Part shown: positions 1 through 7,805 of the stretch, piece by piece
How the letters are laid out: the number at the start of each line of letters is the position of its first letter
How positions within the stretch are numbered: the first letter of the stretch is position 1
NCBI RefSeq assembly: GCF_003481825.1
Contig: NZ_QULW01000001.1
Location: 1 to 64,000 of the forward strand
DNA: 64,000 bases
Origin: Clostridium sp. OM02-18AC
Lineage (GTDB): Bacteria; Bacillota; Clostridia; Lachnospirales; Lachnospiraceae
Direction: 5' to 3'
The notes under the pieces: generated by a model
Told to the model about the DNA's origin: nothing
Database searches by the model: none
What the model saw: only the letters and a program-made list of their open reading frames with translations
Translations under genes and position numbers: made by a program

Positions 1-180
1 TGATATGCCCGTAACCGGGCTGAGCAGTACAAAAACAATAAAAGTAGCTGTGTAACCCATCAGGGTAGCAGTAAGGGTGTCATGGACGCACCCCTGAAAC
101 TACGGAGCTATACTTCGTAATCAGATGCTCGGTAATTCAATTGCCGATGTAGTTCACGCAGATTGTCTGTGAATTGCAGC
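1..180 (+). other. Structured stretch at window edge, possibly the end of an upstream element
   Basis: An open frame entering from the left ends with TAA at 53-55 (last residues SSTKTIKVAV). After it come several short hairpins: GGGTG/CACCC around 85-103, CGG/CCG around 131-147, and TTCAC/GTGAA at about 153-173. A coding end followed by a compact structured tail resembles the right end of an IS200/IS605-type TnpB element with its guide-RNA region. It could equally be the 3' part of another RNA or gene. The family assignment is inference, because the body of the gene lies outside the window. Confidence 0.3.
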
Positions 181-181
181 C

Positions 182-210
182 TTGTATCCGTTTTTACGCT
201 GTGTTATGAT
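182..210 (+). promoter_or_regulatory. Sigma-A-type promoter for holA
   Basis: TTGTAT (182-187) and TATGAT (205-210) are separated by exactly 17 bp and lie about 50 bp before the holA start. The promoter begins directly after the structured edge stretch. Confidence 0.6.
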
Positions 211-263
211 ACAAAGGAATTGCACCTTGGCGCGAACGAGAGAAAAGAAATGGAGAACGTTTC

Positions 264-1238
264 ATGCAGGTATTGAATCAGGATATCAAAACAGGACAGT
301 TTAAACAGATCTATCTTTTATATGGAGAAGAAGTTTTCTTAAAAAACAGCTACAAAAACCGCTTAAAAGAAGCCATCATCGGCGACGACACCATGAATTT
401 TGCGCGGTTCGAAGGCAAAGGTCTCGATGTAGACGAGCTGATCCGTCTGGCAGATACCATGCCATTTTTTGCGGAGCGCCGTCTTATTCTCATCGAAGAC
501 AGCGGATTTTTCAAAAGTGCATCCGATGCCCTGGTGCAGTATCTTCCGTCCATGCCGGACACCACCATCTTGCTGTTTGTGGAGACTGAGGTGGATAAGC
601 GCAACCGTCTTTACAAGAAAGTTAAGGACATGGGTTACGCCGCAGAACTAAACCGCCAGGACAGTGCTCAGTTAGCCAGATGGGCAGGCGGAATTCTGGC
701 GAGGGAGCAGAAAAAGATCACCAACCGCACGATGGATTTATTTTTAAGCATGACCGGGGATGACATGGAAAACATCCGTATGGAACTGGAAAAGGTCATC
801 AGCTATACGCTGGGGCGCGATGTCATCACCGATGAAGATGTCATGGCGGTCTGCACGGTGCAGGTCACAAACCGCATTTTCGACATGGTGGCAGCTATCG
901 TAAACCGCCAGACCCGGAAAGCCATGGACCTCTACGAAGATCTCCTGACCTTAAAAGAACCGCCGATGCGTATTCTTTTTCTGATCGCGAGACAGTTTAA
1001 CCAGCTGTTGCAGGTCAAAGAGCTGATGGCAAAGGGCATGGACAAGGGAACCATCGCATCGAAGCTCAAAATGCAGCCATTTGTGGTAGGAAAGGTCATG
1101 CCGCAGGCCAGACAGTTCAGTCGGGAGCAGATCCTTTCATACGTGGAATCCTGTGTGGAGACAGAAGAAGCAGTGAAGAGCGGACGGCTGCAGGATAGGC
1201 TCGCGGTGGAATTGCTGATTACGAAAGAATATAAATAA
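264..1238 (+). CDS. holA: DNA polymerase III subunit delta
   Basis: The delta subunit of the clamp loader opens the beta sliding clamp during chromosome replication. The 324-residue protein starts with the family's N-terminal pattern (YLLYGEE near residues 17-23) and keeps the delta layout: an AAA+-like N-terminal half without a working Walker A, then a helical C-terminal collar domain. Length is normal for HolA. A GAGAA-type ribosome site precedes the ATG and a good promoter lies at 182-210. holA is usually found near competence and rpsT genes in Firmicutes. Here the left neighbour is cut off and the right side holds gene debris, so its local order has been disturbed. Confidence 0.93.
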   Translation: MQVLNQDIKTGQFKQIYLLYGEEVFLKNSYKNRLKEAIIGDDTMNFARFEGKGLDVDELIRLADTMPFFAERRLILIEDSGFFKSASDALVQYLPSMPDTTILLFVETEVDKRNRLYKKVKDMGYAAELNRQDSAQLARWAGGILAREQKKITNRTMDLFLSMTGDDMENIRMELEKVISYTLGRDVITDEDVMAVCTVQVTNRIFDMVAAIVNRQTRKAMDLYEDLLTLKEPPMRILFLIARQFNQLLQVKELMAKGMDKGTIASKLKMQPFVVGKVMPQARQFSREQILSYVESCVETEEAVKSGRLQDRLAVELLITKEYK

Positions 1239-1248
1239 AATTATTGAT

Positions 1249-1416
1249 TTGTTCGGAAGCGAAGCTGACTACGCGGATCCATTTGTGGAACAGCTTCAGA
1301 ATTCCGTTCGCCGAATAAAAAACAGTCGAAAAATGGGGGAACGCTATATGATGTATAATCTGTACATGGAAGAATATGTCCGGGAACATGCGGATGAAAT
1401 CCGGGAAGAGGCATGA
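1249..1416 (+). pseudogene. Remnant of an Rpn-family (PD-(D/E)XK nuclease/transposase-like) gene
   Basis: Directly after holA a frame reads LFGSEADYADPFVEQL, then RKMGERYMMYNL and REHADEIREEA, and stops with TGA at 1414-1416. The spacing of 'KxxRxMGERYMM' and the charged helical tail resemble the C-terminal part of Rpn-family recombination-promoting nucleases common in Lachnospiraceae. No start codon with a ribosome site and no nuclease core are present, so this is read as a decayed C-terminal fragment. The family call rests on resemblance only. Confidence 0.4.
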
Positions 1417-1776
1417 CAATATTTCGGCTCATATTTTATGAGCTGTTTTGCCAGACAGGCAAAATCTATTTGGATACGTATCTGAAAATCGAGGTCATAT
1501 CGACTGGGTTTCAAAAAGTTACAGAGGAATTCTATAAAACAGTCGTAATAAAAAATAAATTAGCCAAATTTCCTTGCTTTTTTCTCTCTTTCCTTATACC
1601 ATTATATCTGTGCGGCAATCTGGTATGACAGATGAAGAAAGACTTTTTGACTTCAACACCATATCATATATTAAAAAACAAGCTGTCGAACAAGGGCGAA
1701 ATAAGTCGTACGAATTTATTTGCCTTTGCCCTTTATAGGCATTAAAATAGAGACAGCGTTGAAAGGAGAGCGGAAA
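1417..1776. other. AT-rich intergenic stretch with no convincing gene
   Basis: Only short frames occur. One at 1625-1738 (37 codons, beginning MTDEERLF and containing KKQAVEQGRNK) resembles the 'QGxxQGR' tails of Rpn-like proteins and may be more debris of the same kind. It lacks a ribosome site. No clear terminator or promoter is seen here for lgt. Confidence 0.35.
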
Positions 1777-2652
1777 ATGAACGGAGCAGACATCCGTTTT
1801 GTACATCTCGGAATTACGATCGAGCATCTGAAAAACAGTATTTCAGTATTCGGATTCCGGATTGCGTTTTATGGCATCATCATCGGAATCGGAATGCTGG
1901 CGGGCATATGGATCGCCCAGTCAGATGCGAAAAGGAGGGGGCAGGATCCCGAATTATATCTGGACTTTGCTCTGTATGCAATTATATGTTCCATTATCGG
2001 TGCGAGAATTTACTACGTGGTTTTTGAGTGGGATTATTACAAAGAAAATTTACTTCAGATTTTTAACTTGCGTGCGGGAGGTCTTGCAATTTATGGTGGT
2101 GTGATCGCCGGAACCATCACCATGATCGTGTATACACGCGTGAAAAAAATGTCGTTTTTTTCCATGGCAGATACCGGGGTACTGGGACTGGTCACGGGAC
2201 AGATCATTGGTCGGTGGGGAAATTTCTTTAACTGTGAGGCCTTTGGTGGCTATACAGACAGTCTGCTGGCTATGCGGATCAAACTTTCGCTGGTGAACGA
2301 AAATATGCTCAATGCAGATGTTTTAAGTCACAAGATCGTGGAAAATGGAGTGGAGTTCATTCAGGTACATCCGACGTTTCTTTATGAATCCTGTTGGAAT
2401 CTGTGCCTGCTTCTGTTTATGCTCTGGTTCCGGAAAAAGAAACAGTACGATGGACAGATGCTCTGGATCTATCTGTGCGGTTATGGACTGGGACGTTTCT
2501 GGATTGAGAGTCTGCGGACGGATCAGCTGATCTTATTTGGAACCGGTTTTCCGGTTTCCCAGGCATTGTCCCTGGTGCTGATTCTAGTAGCAGCAGGCAA
2601 CCTGATCTGGCACGGCAGAAACGATTCCTCGTCACATTTGCACAAACAGTAA
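1777..2652 (+). CDS. lgt: Phosphatidylglycerol--prolipoprotein diacylglyceryl transferase
   Basis: Lgt is an integral membrane enzyme that moves diacylglycerol from phosphatidylglycerol to the lipobox cysteine of preprolipoproteins, the first step of lipoprotein maturation. The protein has 291 residues and multiple membrane segments. It carries the signature glycine-rich loop RAGGLAIYGG and the substrate-binding motif GRWGNFFNCEAFG. The ATG at 1777 is chosen over an in-frame upstream ATG (1720) because GAAAGGAGAG sits at the right distance before it. The lipoproteins encoded at 30.8 and 47.6 kb are likely substrates. Confidence 0.95.
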   Translation: MNGADIRFVHLGITIEHLKNSISVFGFRIAFYGIIIGIGMLAGIWIAQSDAKRRGQDPELYLDFALYAIICSIIGARIYYVVFEWDYYKENLLQIFNLRAGGLAIYGGVIAGTITMIVYTRVKKMSFFSMADTGVLGLVTGQIIGRWGNFFNCEAFGGYTDSLLAMRIKLSLVNENMLNADVLSHKIVENGVEFIQVHPTFLYESCWNLCLLLFMLWFRKKKQYDGQMLWIYLCGYGLGRFWIESLRTDQLILFGTGFPVSQALSLVLILVAAGNLIWHGRNDSSSHLHKQ

Positions 2653-2817
2653 CAAAATTCTGCGGCCAGTCATCTGGAACATGGCAGAAAGAACATTGCA
2701 GAATCAGAATGAAAATCACAAATGCCGTAAAACATGTCACACATTGAACCGGATACAGCGGGAAAAGAGGCTTTTTGACCAGACAGCTGTGTTGCCGGAT
2801 ACCTGGAGGGAAAAGGC

Positions 2818-2973
2818 ATGGAAATTTCCAAGGAGGAACTGGTGGTATGCATTGAACAGGCCAGAAAAAAACTGGACGGCAGTATTGAAAATGGAGAAGA
2901 TTATCGCTATATTTATGAAAAGAGTGTAGAGCTTGACCGGCTGATCGAGATCTACATAGCCATGGAATACTGA
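2818..2973 (+). CDS. Spo0E-like sporulation regulatory protein
   Basis: A 51-residue protein starting MEISKEELVV, with GGAGGG before the ATG at suitable distance. It contains the Spo0E-family signature SVELDRLI near residues 36-43 within two predicted helices, followed by a short tail. Spo0E-type proteins are aspartyl-phosphate phosphatases that dephosphorylate Spo0A~P and delay sporulation. Family activity is established for Bacillus members; here it is inferred from the SxELDxLI motif and size. The gene sits alone between lgt and mraZ and is closed by an intrinsic terminator. It is easily missed because of its length. Confidence 0.75.
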   Translation: MEISKEELVVCIEQARKKLDGSIENGEDYRYIYEKSVELDRLIEIYIAMEY

Positions 2974-3011
2974 AAAATAAAATTCCTGAACATTTGTTTC
3001 ACAAACTTTAC

Positions 3012-3055
3012 AGGGGAGATATTCACAAAAGACGGGTGGATATCTCCTCTTTTTT
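3012..3055 (+). terminator. Intrinsic terminator after the Spo0E-like gene
   Basis: An 11-bp stem (3012-3022 with 3040-3050, core GGAGATAT/ATATCTCC) is followed by a run of five or six T. It separates the lgt/Spo0E side from the mraZ operon. Confidence 0.8.
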
Positions 3056-3139
3056 GCATTGCATATTGGAAATATGCCAATGGCATGACTTCCGCTTGTG
3101 GATTTCCTTGATTTTCCATTGCTTTTTTGTGAAAAAACC

Positions 3140-3168
3140 TTGCTATTTTCTTACGCATGTACTAAACT
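3140..3168 (+). promoter_or_regulatory. Promoter of the mraZ division operon
   Basis: TTGCTA (3140-3145) and TAAACT (3163-3168) are 17 bp apart. The expected transcription start near 3175 falls at the edge of the MraZ repeats. Confidence 0.6.
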
Positions 3169-3175
3169 TATGTTA

Positions 3176-3223
3176 CAAGTGGTGGAAAGTGGCACAAAGT
3201 GGTTCGGAATGGTACAAAAGTGT
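3176..3223 (+). promoter_or_regulatory. MraZ operator: 10-bp direct repeats
   Basis: GTGG cores recur at 3179, 3189 and 3199, then ATGG at 3209 and GTGT at 3220, mostly with an AA(A) prefix. MraZ is known to repress its own operon by binding tandem GTGG-type repeats at 10-bp spacing upstream of mraZ. The repeats start right at the predicted transcription start, a position suited to repression. Confidence 0.8.
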
Positions 3224-3316
3224 AGGACAAGGGTACGTTTTGCTTCCTGGGCACACATGCGTGAACAGGAACCATTTGGAGAATGTGCAGTGCAGGAACG
3301 AAGCAGGTGATTGAGT

Positions 3317-3742
3317 ATGTTCATGGGTGAATACAATCATACAGTGGACGCGAAGGGCCGGTTAATTGTCCCTTCCAAATTCAGGGAACAGCTTGGAGAC
3401 GAATTCGTGGTAACGAAAGGGCTCGATGGCTGTTTATTCGTCTATGAAAATACAGAGTGGAAAGCTCTGGAAGAAAAATTACATGCTCTGCCGCTCACCA
3501 ATGCAAACGCACGAAAGTTTTCCCGCTTTTTCCTTGCGGGCGCTACCACCTGTGAAGTAGACAAACAGGGACGGATCTTACTTCCGGCCGTGTTAAGGGA
3601 ATTTGCCAAGATCGAAAAGGACGCAGTGTTAGTCGGTGTAGGAAGCCGGATTGAGATCTGGAGCAGAGATAACTGGAATCAGTCGAATACCTACGACGAT
3701 ATGGAAGAAATTGCAGAGAATATGGAGGGTCTTGGAATTTAA
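3317..3742 (+). CDS. mraZ: Transcriptional regulator MraZ
   Basis: A 141-residue, two-domain AbrB/SpoVT-fold DNA-binding protein that heads the division and cell-wall cluster and represses it. It begins MFMGEYNHTVDAKGR and repeats the swapped-hairpin motif as DKQGRILLP near residue 85. The ATG at 3317 is preferred over an in-frame TTG at 3311, because AGGTGA ends directly before the TTG and lies six bases from the ATG. The gene abuts rsmH with no gap, so the two are likely co-translated. Its own binding repeats lie at 3176-3223. Confidence 0.95.
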   Translation: MFMGEYNHTVDAKGRLIVPSKFREQLGDEFVVTKGLDGCLFVYENTEWKALEEKLHALPLTNANARKFSRFFLAGATTCEVDKQGRILLPAVLREFAKIEKDAVLVGVGSRIEIWSRDNWNQSNTYDDMEEIAENMEGLGI

Positions 3743-4678
3743 ATGGCATTTGAACACAAATCAGTATTATTATATGAAACGGTCGACAGTCTGAACATCA
3801 AACCGGACGGCATCTATGTGGACGGAACACTTGGCGGAGGCGGACATGCCCATGAGGTCTGCAGCCGTCTGGGAGAGCATGGACGTCTCATCGGCATCGA
3901 TCAGGATGCGGATGCAATCGCGGCTGCATCCGAGCGTCTTTCTGAATTTCAGGATAAGGTCACGATTGTTCGAAGCAATTACGAAAACATTGCTTCCGTG
4001 CTTCATGATTTAGAAATTGAAAAAGTGGACGGCATTTATCTGGATCTTGGGGTTTCTTCCTATCAGCTTGATACAGCATCCAGAGGCTTTACCTACCGGG
4101 AGGACGCTCCGCTTGACATGCGTATGGATCAGCGGAATACCCAGACTGCAGCAGATATTGTAAATACCTACAGCGAAATGGAACTTTACCGTATTATCCG
4201 TGATTACGGCGAGGACCGCTTCGCGAAGAATATTGCCAAACATATTGTGCGGCAGCGTGAGGAAAAACCTTACGAGACGACCGGAGAGCTGATCGAGACC
4301 ATCAAAGCAGCGATTCCGGCCAAGATCCGGGCTACGGGCGGACATCCGGCAAAACGGACGTTCCAGGCAATCCGGATTGAATTAAACCATGAGTTGGACG
4401 TATTAAACCGCTCGATTGATACGATGATTGATCTTTTGAATCCGGGAGGCCGTTTAAGCATCATTACGTTCCATTCACTGGAAGACCGGATCGTGAAAAA
4501 ACGCTTCCGGGATAATGAAAACCCGTGCATCTGCCCGCCGGAATTTCCGGTATGCATGTGTGGCAGAAAGAGCAAAGGAAAGGTGATCACCCGAAAGCCG
4601 ATCGTGCCGGGAGAAGAGGAACTGGAGTACAATAAGCGTTCGAAGAGTTCAAAACTCCGTGTATTTGAACGGGCATAA
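3743..4678 (+). CDS. rsmH: 16S rRNA (cytosine(1402)-N(4))-methyltransferase
   Basis: RsmH methylates N4 of C1402 in the decoding centre of 16S rRNA using S-adenosylmethionine. The 311-residue protein shows the AdoMet-binding loop DGTLGGGGHAH near residues 27-37, YLDLGVSS near 98, and the family's C-terminal FHSLEDRIVK and NKRSKSSKLR segments. The ATG follows the mraZ stop codon immediately. This mraZ-rsmH-ftsL order is the standard start of the cluster in Firmicutes. Confidence 0.96.
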   Translation: MAFEHKSVLLYETVDSLNIKPDGIYVDGTLGGGGHAHEVCSRLGEHGRLIGIDQDADAIAAASERLSEFQDKVTIVRSNYENIASVLHDLEIEKVDGIYLDLGVSSYQLDTASRGFTYREDAPLDMRMDQRNTQTAADIVNTYSEMELYRIIRDYGEDRFAKNIAKHIVRQREEKPYETTGELIETIKAAIPAKIRATGGHPAKRTFQAIRIELNHELDVLNRSIDTMIDLLNPGGRLSIITFHSLEDRIVKKRFRDNENPCICPPEFPVCMCGRKSKGKVITRKPIVPGEEELEYNKRSKSSKLRVFERA

Positions 4679-4777
4679 GACTGGTGCTGAAAAAGCAGCG
4701 GCACCGTGAAAATGTAAGATACAGAATCAGAAATATAAAAAGGGAATGTTACGTAAGAGGAAAAAGGAGGAATGAGT

Positions 4778-5251
4778 ATGGCTTCGCACAGAGCAGCAAG
4801 AGAGGGCTATGTGTATGGAACTGCCGCCAGAAATGTGGCAGCAGAGAGGGAACGGACAAGAGAACGGAGAGTTGTGCAGTACCGCCAGAATATGAGCCAT
4901 ACTGTCAGAAGAAATCAGGAAAAGGCACTTCAGATGGATCTGCCTTACGTGATCATGCTGACACTGGCAGCAATCTGTACGCTGTATATCTGCGTAGGGT
5001 ATCTGCATGTGCAGTCCTCCATGACCGCCAAGATCCACAACATTGAGGGACTGGAACAGGAACTGGAACAGCTCCGCTCCGAGAACGATGCCCTTCAGAC
5101 CCGTATCAATACCGATATGGATCTGGACCATATTTACAAAGTTGCTACAGAGGAACTCGGCATGGTATATGCCAACCGTAATCAGGTGCTATTATATGAT
5201 AAAACGGAAAGTGAGTATGTAAGACAATATGAGGACATCCCAAAACACTAA
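4778..5251 (+). CDS. ftsL: FtsL-like cell division protein
   Basis: A 157-residue bitopic membrane protein: a basic cytoplasmic N-terminus (about 1-54), one membrane segment (about 56-77), and an extracytoplasmic coiled coil (QELEQLRSENDAL, about 85-105). This is the topology of FtsL/DivIC, which with FtsQ/DivIB activates the septal synthase. Sequence identity in this family is low, so the call depends on topology and on its place between rsmH and a penicillin-binding protein gene. The ATG at 4778 is seven bases from AGGAGG, while an alternative at 4772 is too close. The next gene overlaps its 3' end by 23 bp. Confidence 0.8.
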   Translation: MASHRAAREGYVYGTAARNVAAERERTRERRVVQYRQNMSHTVRRNQEKALQMDLPYVIMLTLAAICTLYICVGYLHVQSSMTAKIHNIEGLEQELEQLRSENDALQTRINTDMDLDHIYKVATEELGMVYANRNQVLLYDKTESEYVRQYEDIPKH

Positions 5252-7655
5252 TCAGCATTCACAGACGGGGGAAAAACGAAGATCCGGTGTGCGCCGGATC
5301 TTCACAACATATATGCAGGAAAAGCTGGCGGTCACGGTCATTGTGATTACGCTGGCTTTGTTTGCGTTAATCTATGTGTTGTATCACATCATGACGACAA
5401 AACAGGACAGCTACAACCAGATTGTGCTGTCCCAGCAGCAGTACGACAGCCGTGTGCTTCCGTACCGGCGGGGCGATATCGTGGACCGCAACGGTACCTA
5501 TCTGGCAACGACAGAAAAGGTGTACAATCTGATCATCGACGCAAAACAGATCATGTCTGCGGAAGAGGACTATCTGGATGCGACCGTGACAGCGCTTGCA
5601 ACGGTATTTGGCTATGATGAGACCGAGATGCGCAATCTGATCCGGGACAATTCCGCCAAGGCGTACCTGCGTTATGCCAGACAGCTTTCTTATGACCAGA
5701 AAGAGGCATTTGAACAGTACCAGTCCGATACAAACAAGGTCAATGCCAAGGCAGATTCCAAGGCCCGTGTGAAGGGCATCTGGTTTGAGGATGAGTTTAA
5801 ACGAATCTATCCGTACAATTCCCTGGCCTGCAACGTAGTTGGTTTTGCTACCAGCGACGGAGGTTCGGGAAACGGCGGCATTGAGCAGTCCTACAACGAT
5901 TCCCTGATTGGCACGAATGGCCGGGAATACGGTTATTTGAATGACGATTCCAACCTGGAACGAGTCATTAAGCCTGCGCAGAATGGAAACACAGTGGTTT
6001 CCAGTATCGATGTGAACATTCAGAATGCAGTAGAAAAGCGGATCAATGAATGGATGGCAGAGACAGGATCCGAGCATGTGGGCGTTGTGGTCATGAATCC
6101 GAATAACGGTGAAGTGCTTGCCATGGCGAATGACAGCATGTTTGACTTAAATAATCCGAGAAGTGCGGCAGACAGTTTCAGCGAAGATTCGCTTCGGGAA
6201 CTTGGCTTAAAGGAGGCAATGCAGACCTATAACCGTCAGCACAAGAAGACCGATGGAAGCACCATCACGATCGAACAGGTGCCGGAGCATTTCTCGTCGG
6301 ATGAGATCCGTTCCTACGGACTTCAGGTAGCGTGGAACCAGAAATGGCGTAACTACGATGTCAGTGATACCTATGAGCCAGGTTCTCCGTCGAAGATCTT
6401 TACCGTGGCAGCGGCGCTTGAGGAGGGAATTATTTCTCCGAACGATACTTTTTACTGCGATGGTTACCAGGAAGTGGCGGGACACCAGATCAAGTGTACC
6501 GCTTACAAAAAGGGCGGTCACGGCATGCTGACAGTTGCAGAGGCTTTGATGGTTTCCTGTAACGATGCCATGATGCAGATTGCAGCCAAGACAGGGGCGC
6601 AGACTTTCGCGCGTTATATGAGCTCGTTTGGATTCGGCGAAAAAACCGGGATTGACCTGCCGGGTGAGGCCGATGCAAAGGGTCTGGTGCGAAGTGCGGA
6701 TCAGATGAACTCTGCAGACCTGGCAACCAACTCTTTTGGACAGAACTATAACTGTTCCATGATCCAGATGGCTGCAGCCTACTGTTCCGTGATCAATGGC
6801 GGTTCTTACTATGAGCCGCATGTCGTCAAACAGATCTTAAATGACCAGGGATCGGTTGTGAAGGAAGTAAAACCGAAGCTGGTGCGTGAGACGGTTTCCG
6901 AGTCGACCAGCAGCTTTATCAAAGATGCATTATTCCGCACGGTTTCTGAGGGAACCGGTAAAGCAGCGGCTGTAGAAGGCTATGAGATCGCTGGAAAGAC
7001 CGGTACCGCAGAGAAAATCCCGCGTTCCGCAAAGAACTATCTGCTTTCTTTCTGTGGATTTGCACCGACGCATGATCCGCAGGTGCTGGTATATGTCACG
7101 ATCGATACCCCGCATGTAGAAGATCAGGCGCACAGTTCTTACGCCAGCGGCGTATTTTCCAAGATCATGGGTGACATTCTTCCTTATTTGAATGTATTCC
7201 CGTCTGTAGATTTTGAGGCACAGCAGAGCGAGGCATCGACGCAGCTGCCGGAGGCAGAGGGCATTACCGACAATACGGGGGTAGTTCCGGAGACCGAGGC
7301 AGAGCCGAAGGTGTATGAGACAGAGGAATATGTAGAACCTGGAGCAGACTCCGACCTTCCGGAAGATGTGCCGGAGAGCAGCGCGGATGCTGGAAGCGGA
7401 GAGCGTGACGGCAGCGGTTACGTGACGCCGGTTCAGAATGTTCCAGAGTCTTCTGCTTCGGAAGAAAGTACAGAGAGTAGCAGTGCCAAGAGCAGTTCGG
7501 AGAGCAGCGCAGCAGAAAATTCTGGAAATACGGAATCCGGGCAGGAACAGGCAGGCAGTTCAGAGAGCACACAAAGCAGTGCGGCAGGAACGGCAGAGTC
7601 CTCTGCCGGGCAGGAGCGGGAAACCATGAGTGCCACTTCTGCTGCCGGGACGTAA
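5229..7655 (+). CDS. ftsI: Class B penicillin-binding protein (FtsI/PBP2 type) with Ser/Glu-rich tail
   Basis: A peptidoglycan D,D-transpeptidase for septal wall synthesis. The 808 residues comprise a short cytoplasmic start, one membrane anchor (about 33-53), the PBP dimerisation region (YRRGDIVDRNGTYLA), and a transpeptidase domain. The three active-site motifs are present: SPSK with the nucleophile near Ser386, SCN near 443, and KTGT near 590. After about residue 650 comes a 150-residue low-complexity acidic and serine-rich tail instead of PASTA domains. It overlaps ftsL and is followed by a second paralogue, so which of the two is the vegetative FtsI and which the spore SpoVD-like enzyme is uncertain. 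Confidence 0.9.
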   Translation: MRTSQNTNQHSQTGEKRRSGVRRIFTTYMQEKLAVTVIVITLALFALIYVLYHIMTTKQDSYNQIVLSQQQYDSRVLPYRRGDIVDRNGTYLATTEKVYNLIIDAKQIMSAEEDYLDATVTALATVFGYDETEMRNLIRDNSAKAYLRYARQLSYDQKEAFEQYQSDTNKVNAKADSKARVKGIWFEDEFKRIYPYNSLACNVVGFATSDGGSGNGGIEQSYNDSLIGTNGREYGYLNDDSNLERVIKPAQNGNTVVSSIDVNIQNAVEKRINEWMAETGSEHVGVVVMNPNNGEVLAMANDSMFDLNNPRSAADSFSEDSLRELGLKEAMQTYNRQHKKTDGSTITIEQVPEHFSSDEIRSYGLQVAWNQKWRNYDVSDTYEPGSPSKIFTVAAALEEGIISPNDTFYCDGYQEVAGHQIKCTAYKKGGHGMLTVAEALMVSCNDAMMQIAAKTGAQTFARYMSSFGFGEKTGIDLPGEADAKGLVRSADQMNSADLATNSFGQNYNCSMIQMAAAYCSVINGGSYYEPHVVKQILNDQGSVVKEVKPKLVRETVSESTSSFIKDALFRTVSEGTGKAAAVEGYEIAGKTGTAEKIPRSAKNYLLSFCGFAPTHDPQVLVYVTIDTPHVEDQAHSSYASGVFSKIMGDILPYLNVFPSVDFEAQQSEASTQLPEAEGITDNTGVVPETEAEPKVYETEEYVEPGADSDLPEDVPESSADAGSGERDGSGYVTPVQNVPESSASEESTESSSAKSSSESSAAENSGNTESGQEQAGSSESTQSSAAGTAESSAGQERETMSATSAAGT

Positions 7656-7805
7656 TGTTTTACCTGGCACGTATGCATGTACAGGAAAACATGATAATAG
7701 CAGGCATAAAATCATGCGGTGTTTTGCATGGAATGCCGGCTGATTTACGCATAGAACCTTTAAAATCTTCATAGGAATAGAATAATGACTGTTTAAGGAG
7801 CCGGC

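Noticed and set aside
2681..2929. 82-codon frame overlapping the Spo0E-like gene
   Set aside because: It has no ribosome site, its product is unlike known proteins, and it overlaps the better supported Spo0E-like frame.
4684..5046. 120-codon frame overlapping ftsL
   Set aside because: It is a basic, Arg/Cys-rich shadow of ftsL without a start site; the ftsL frame has correct topology and ribosome site.
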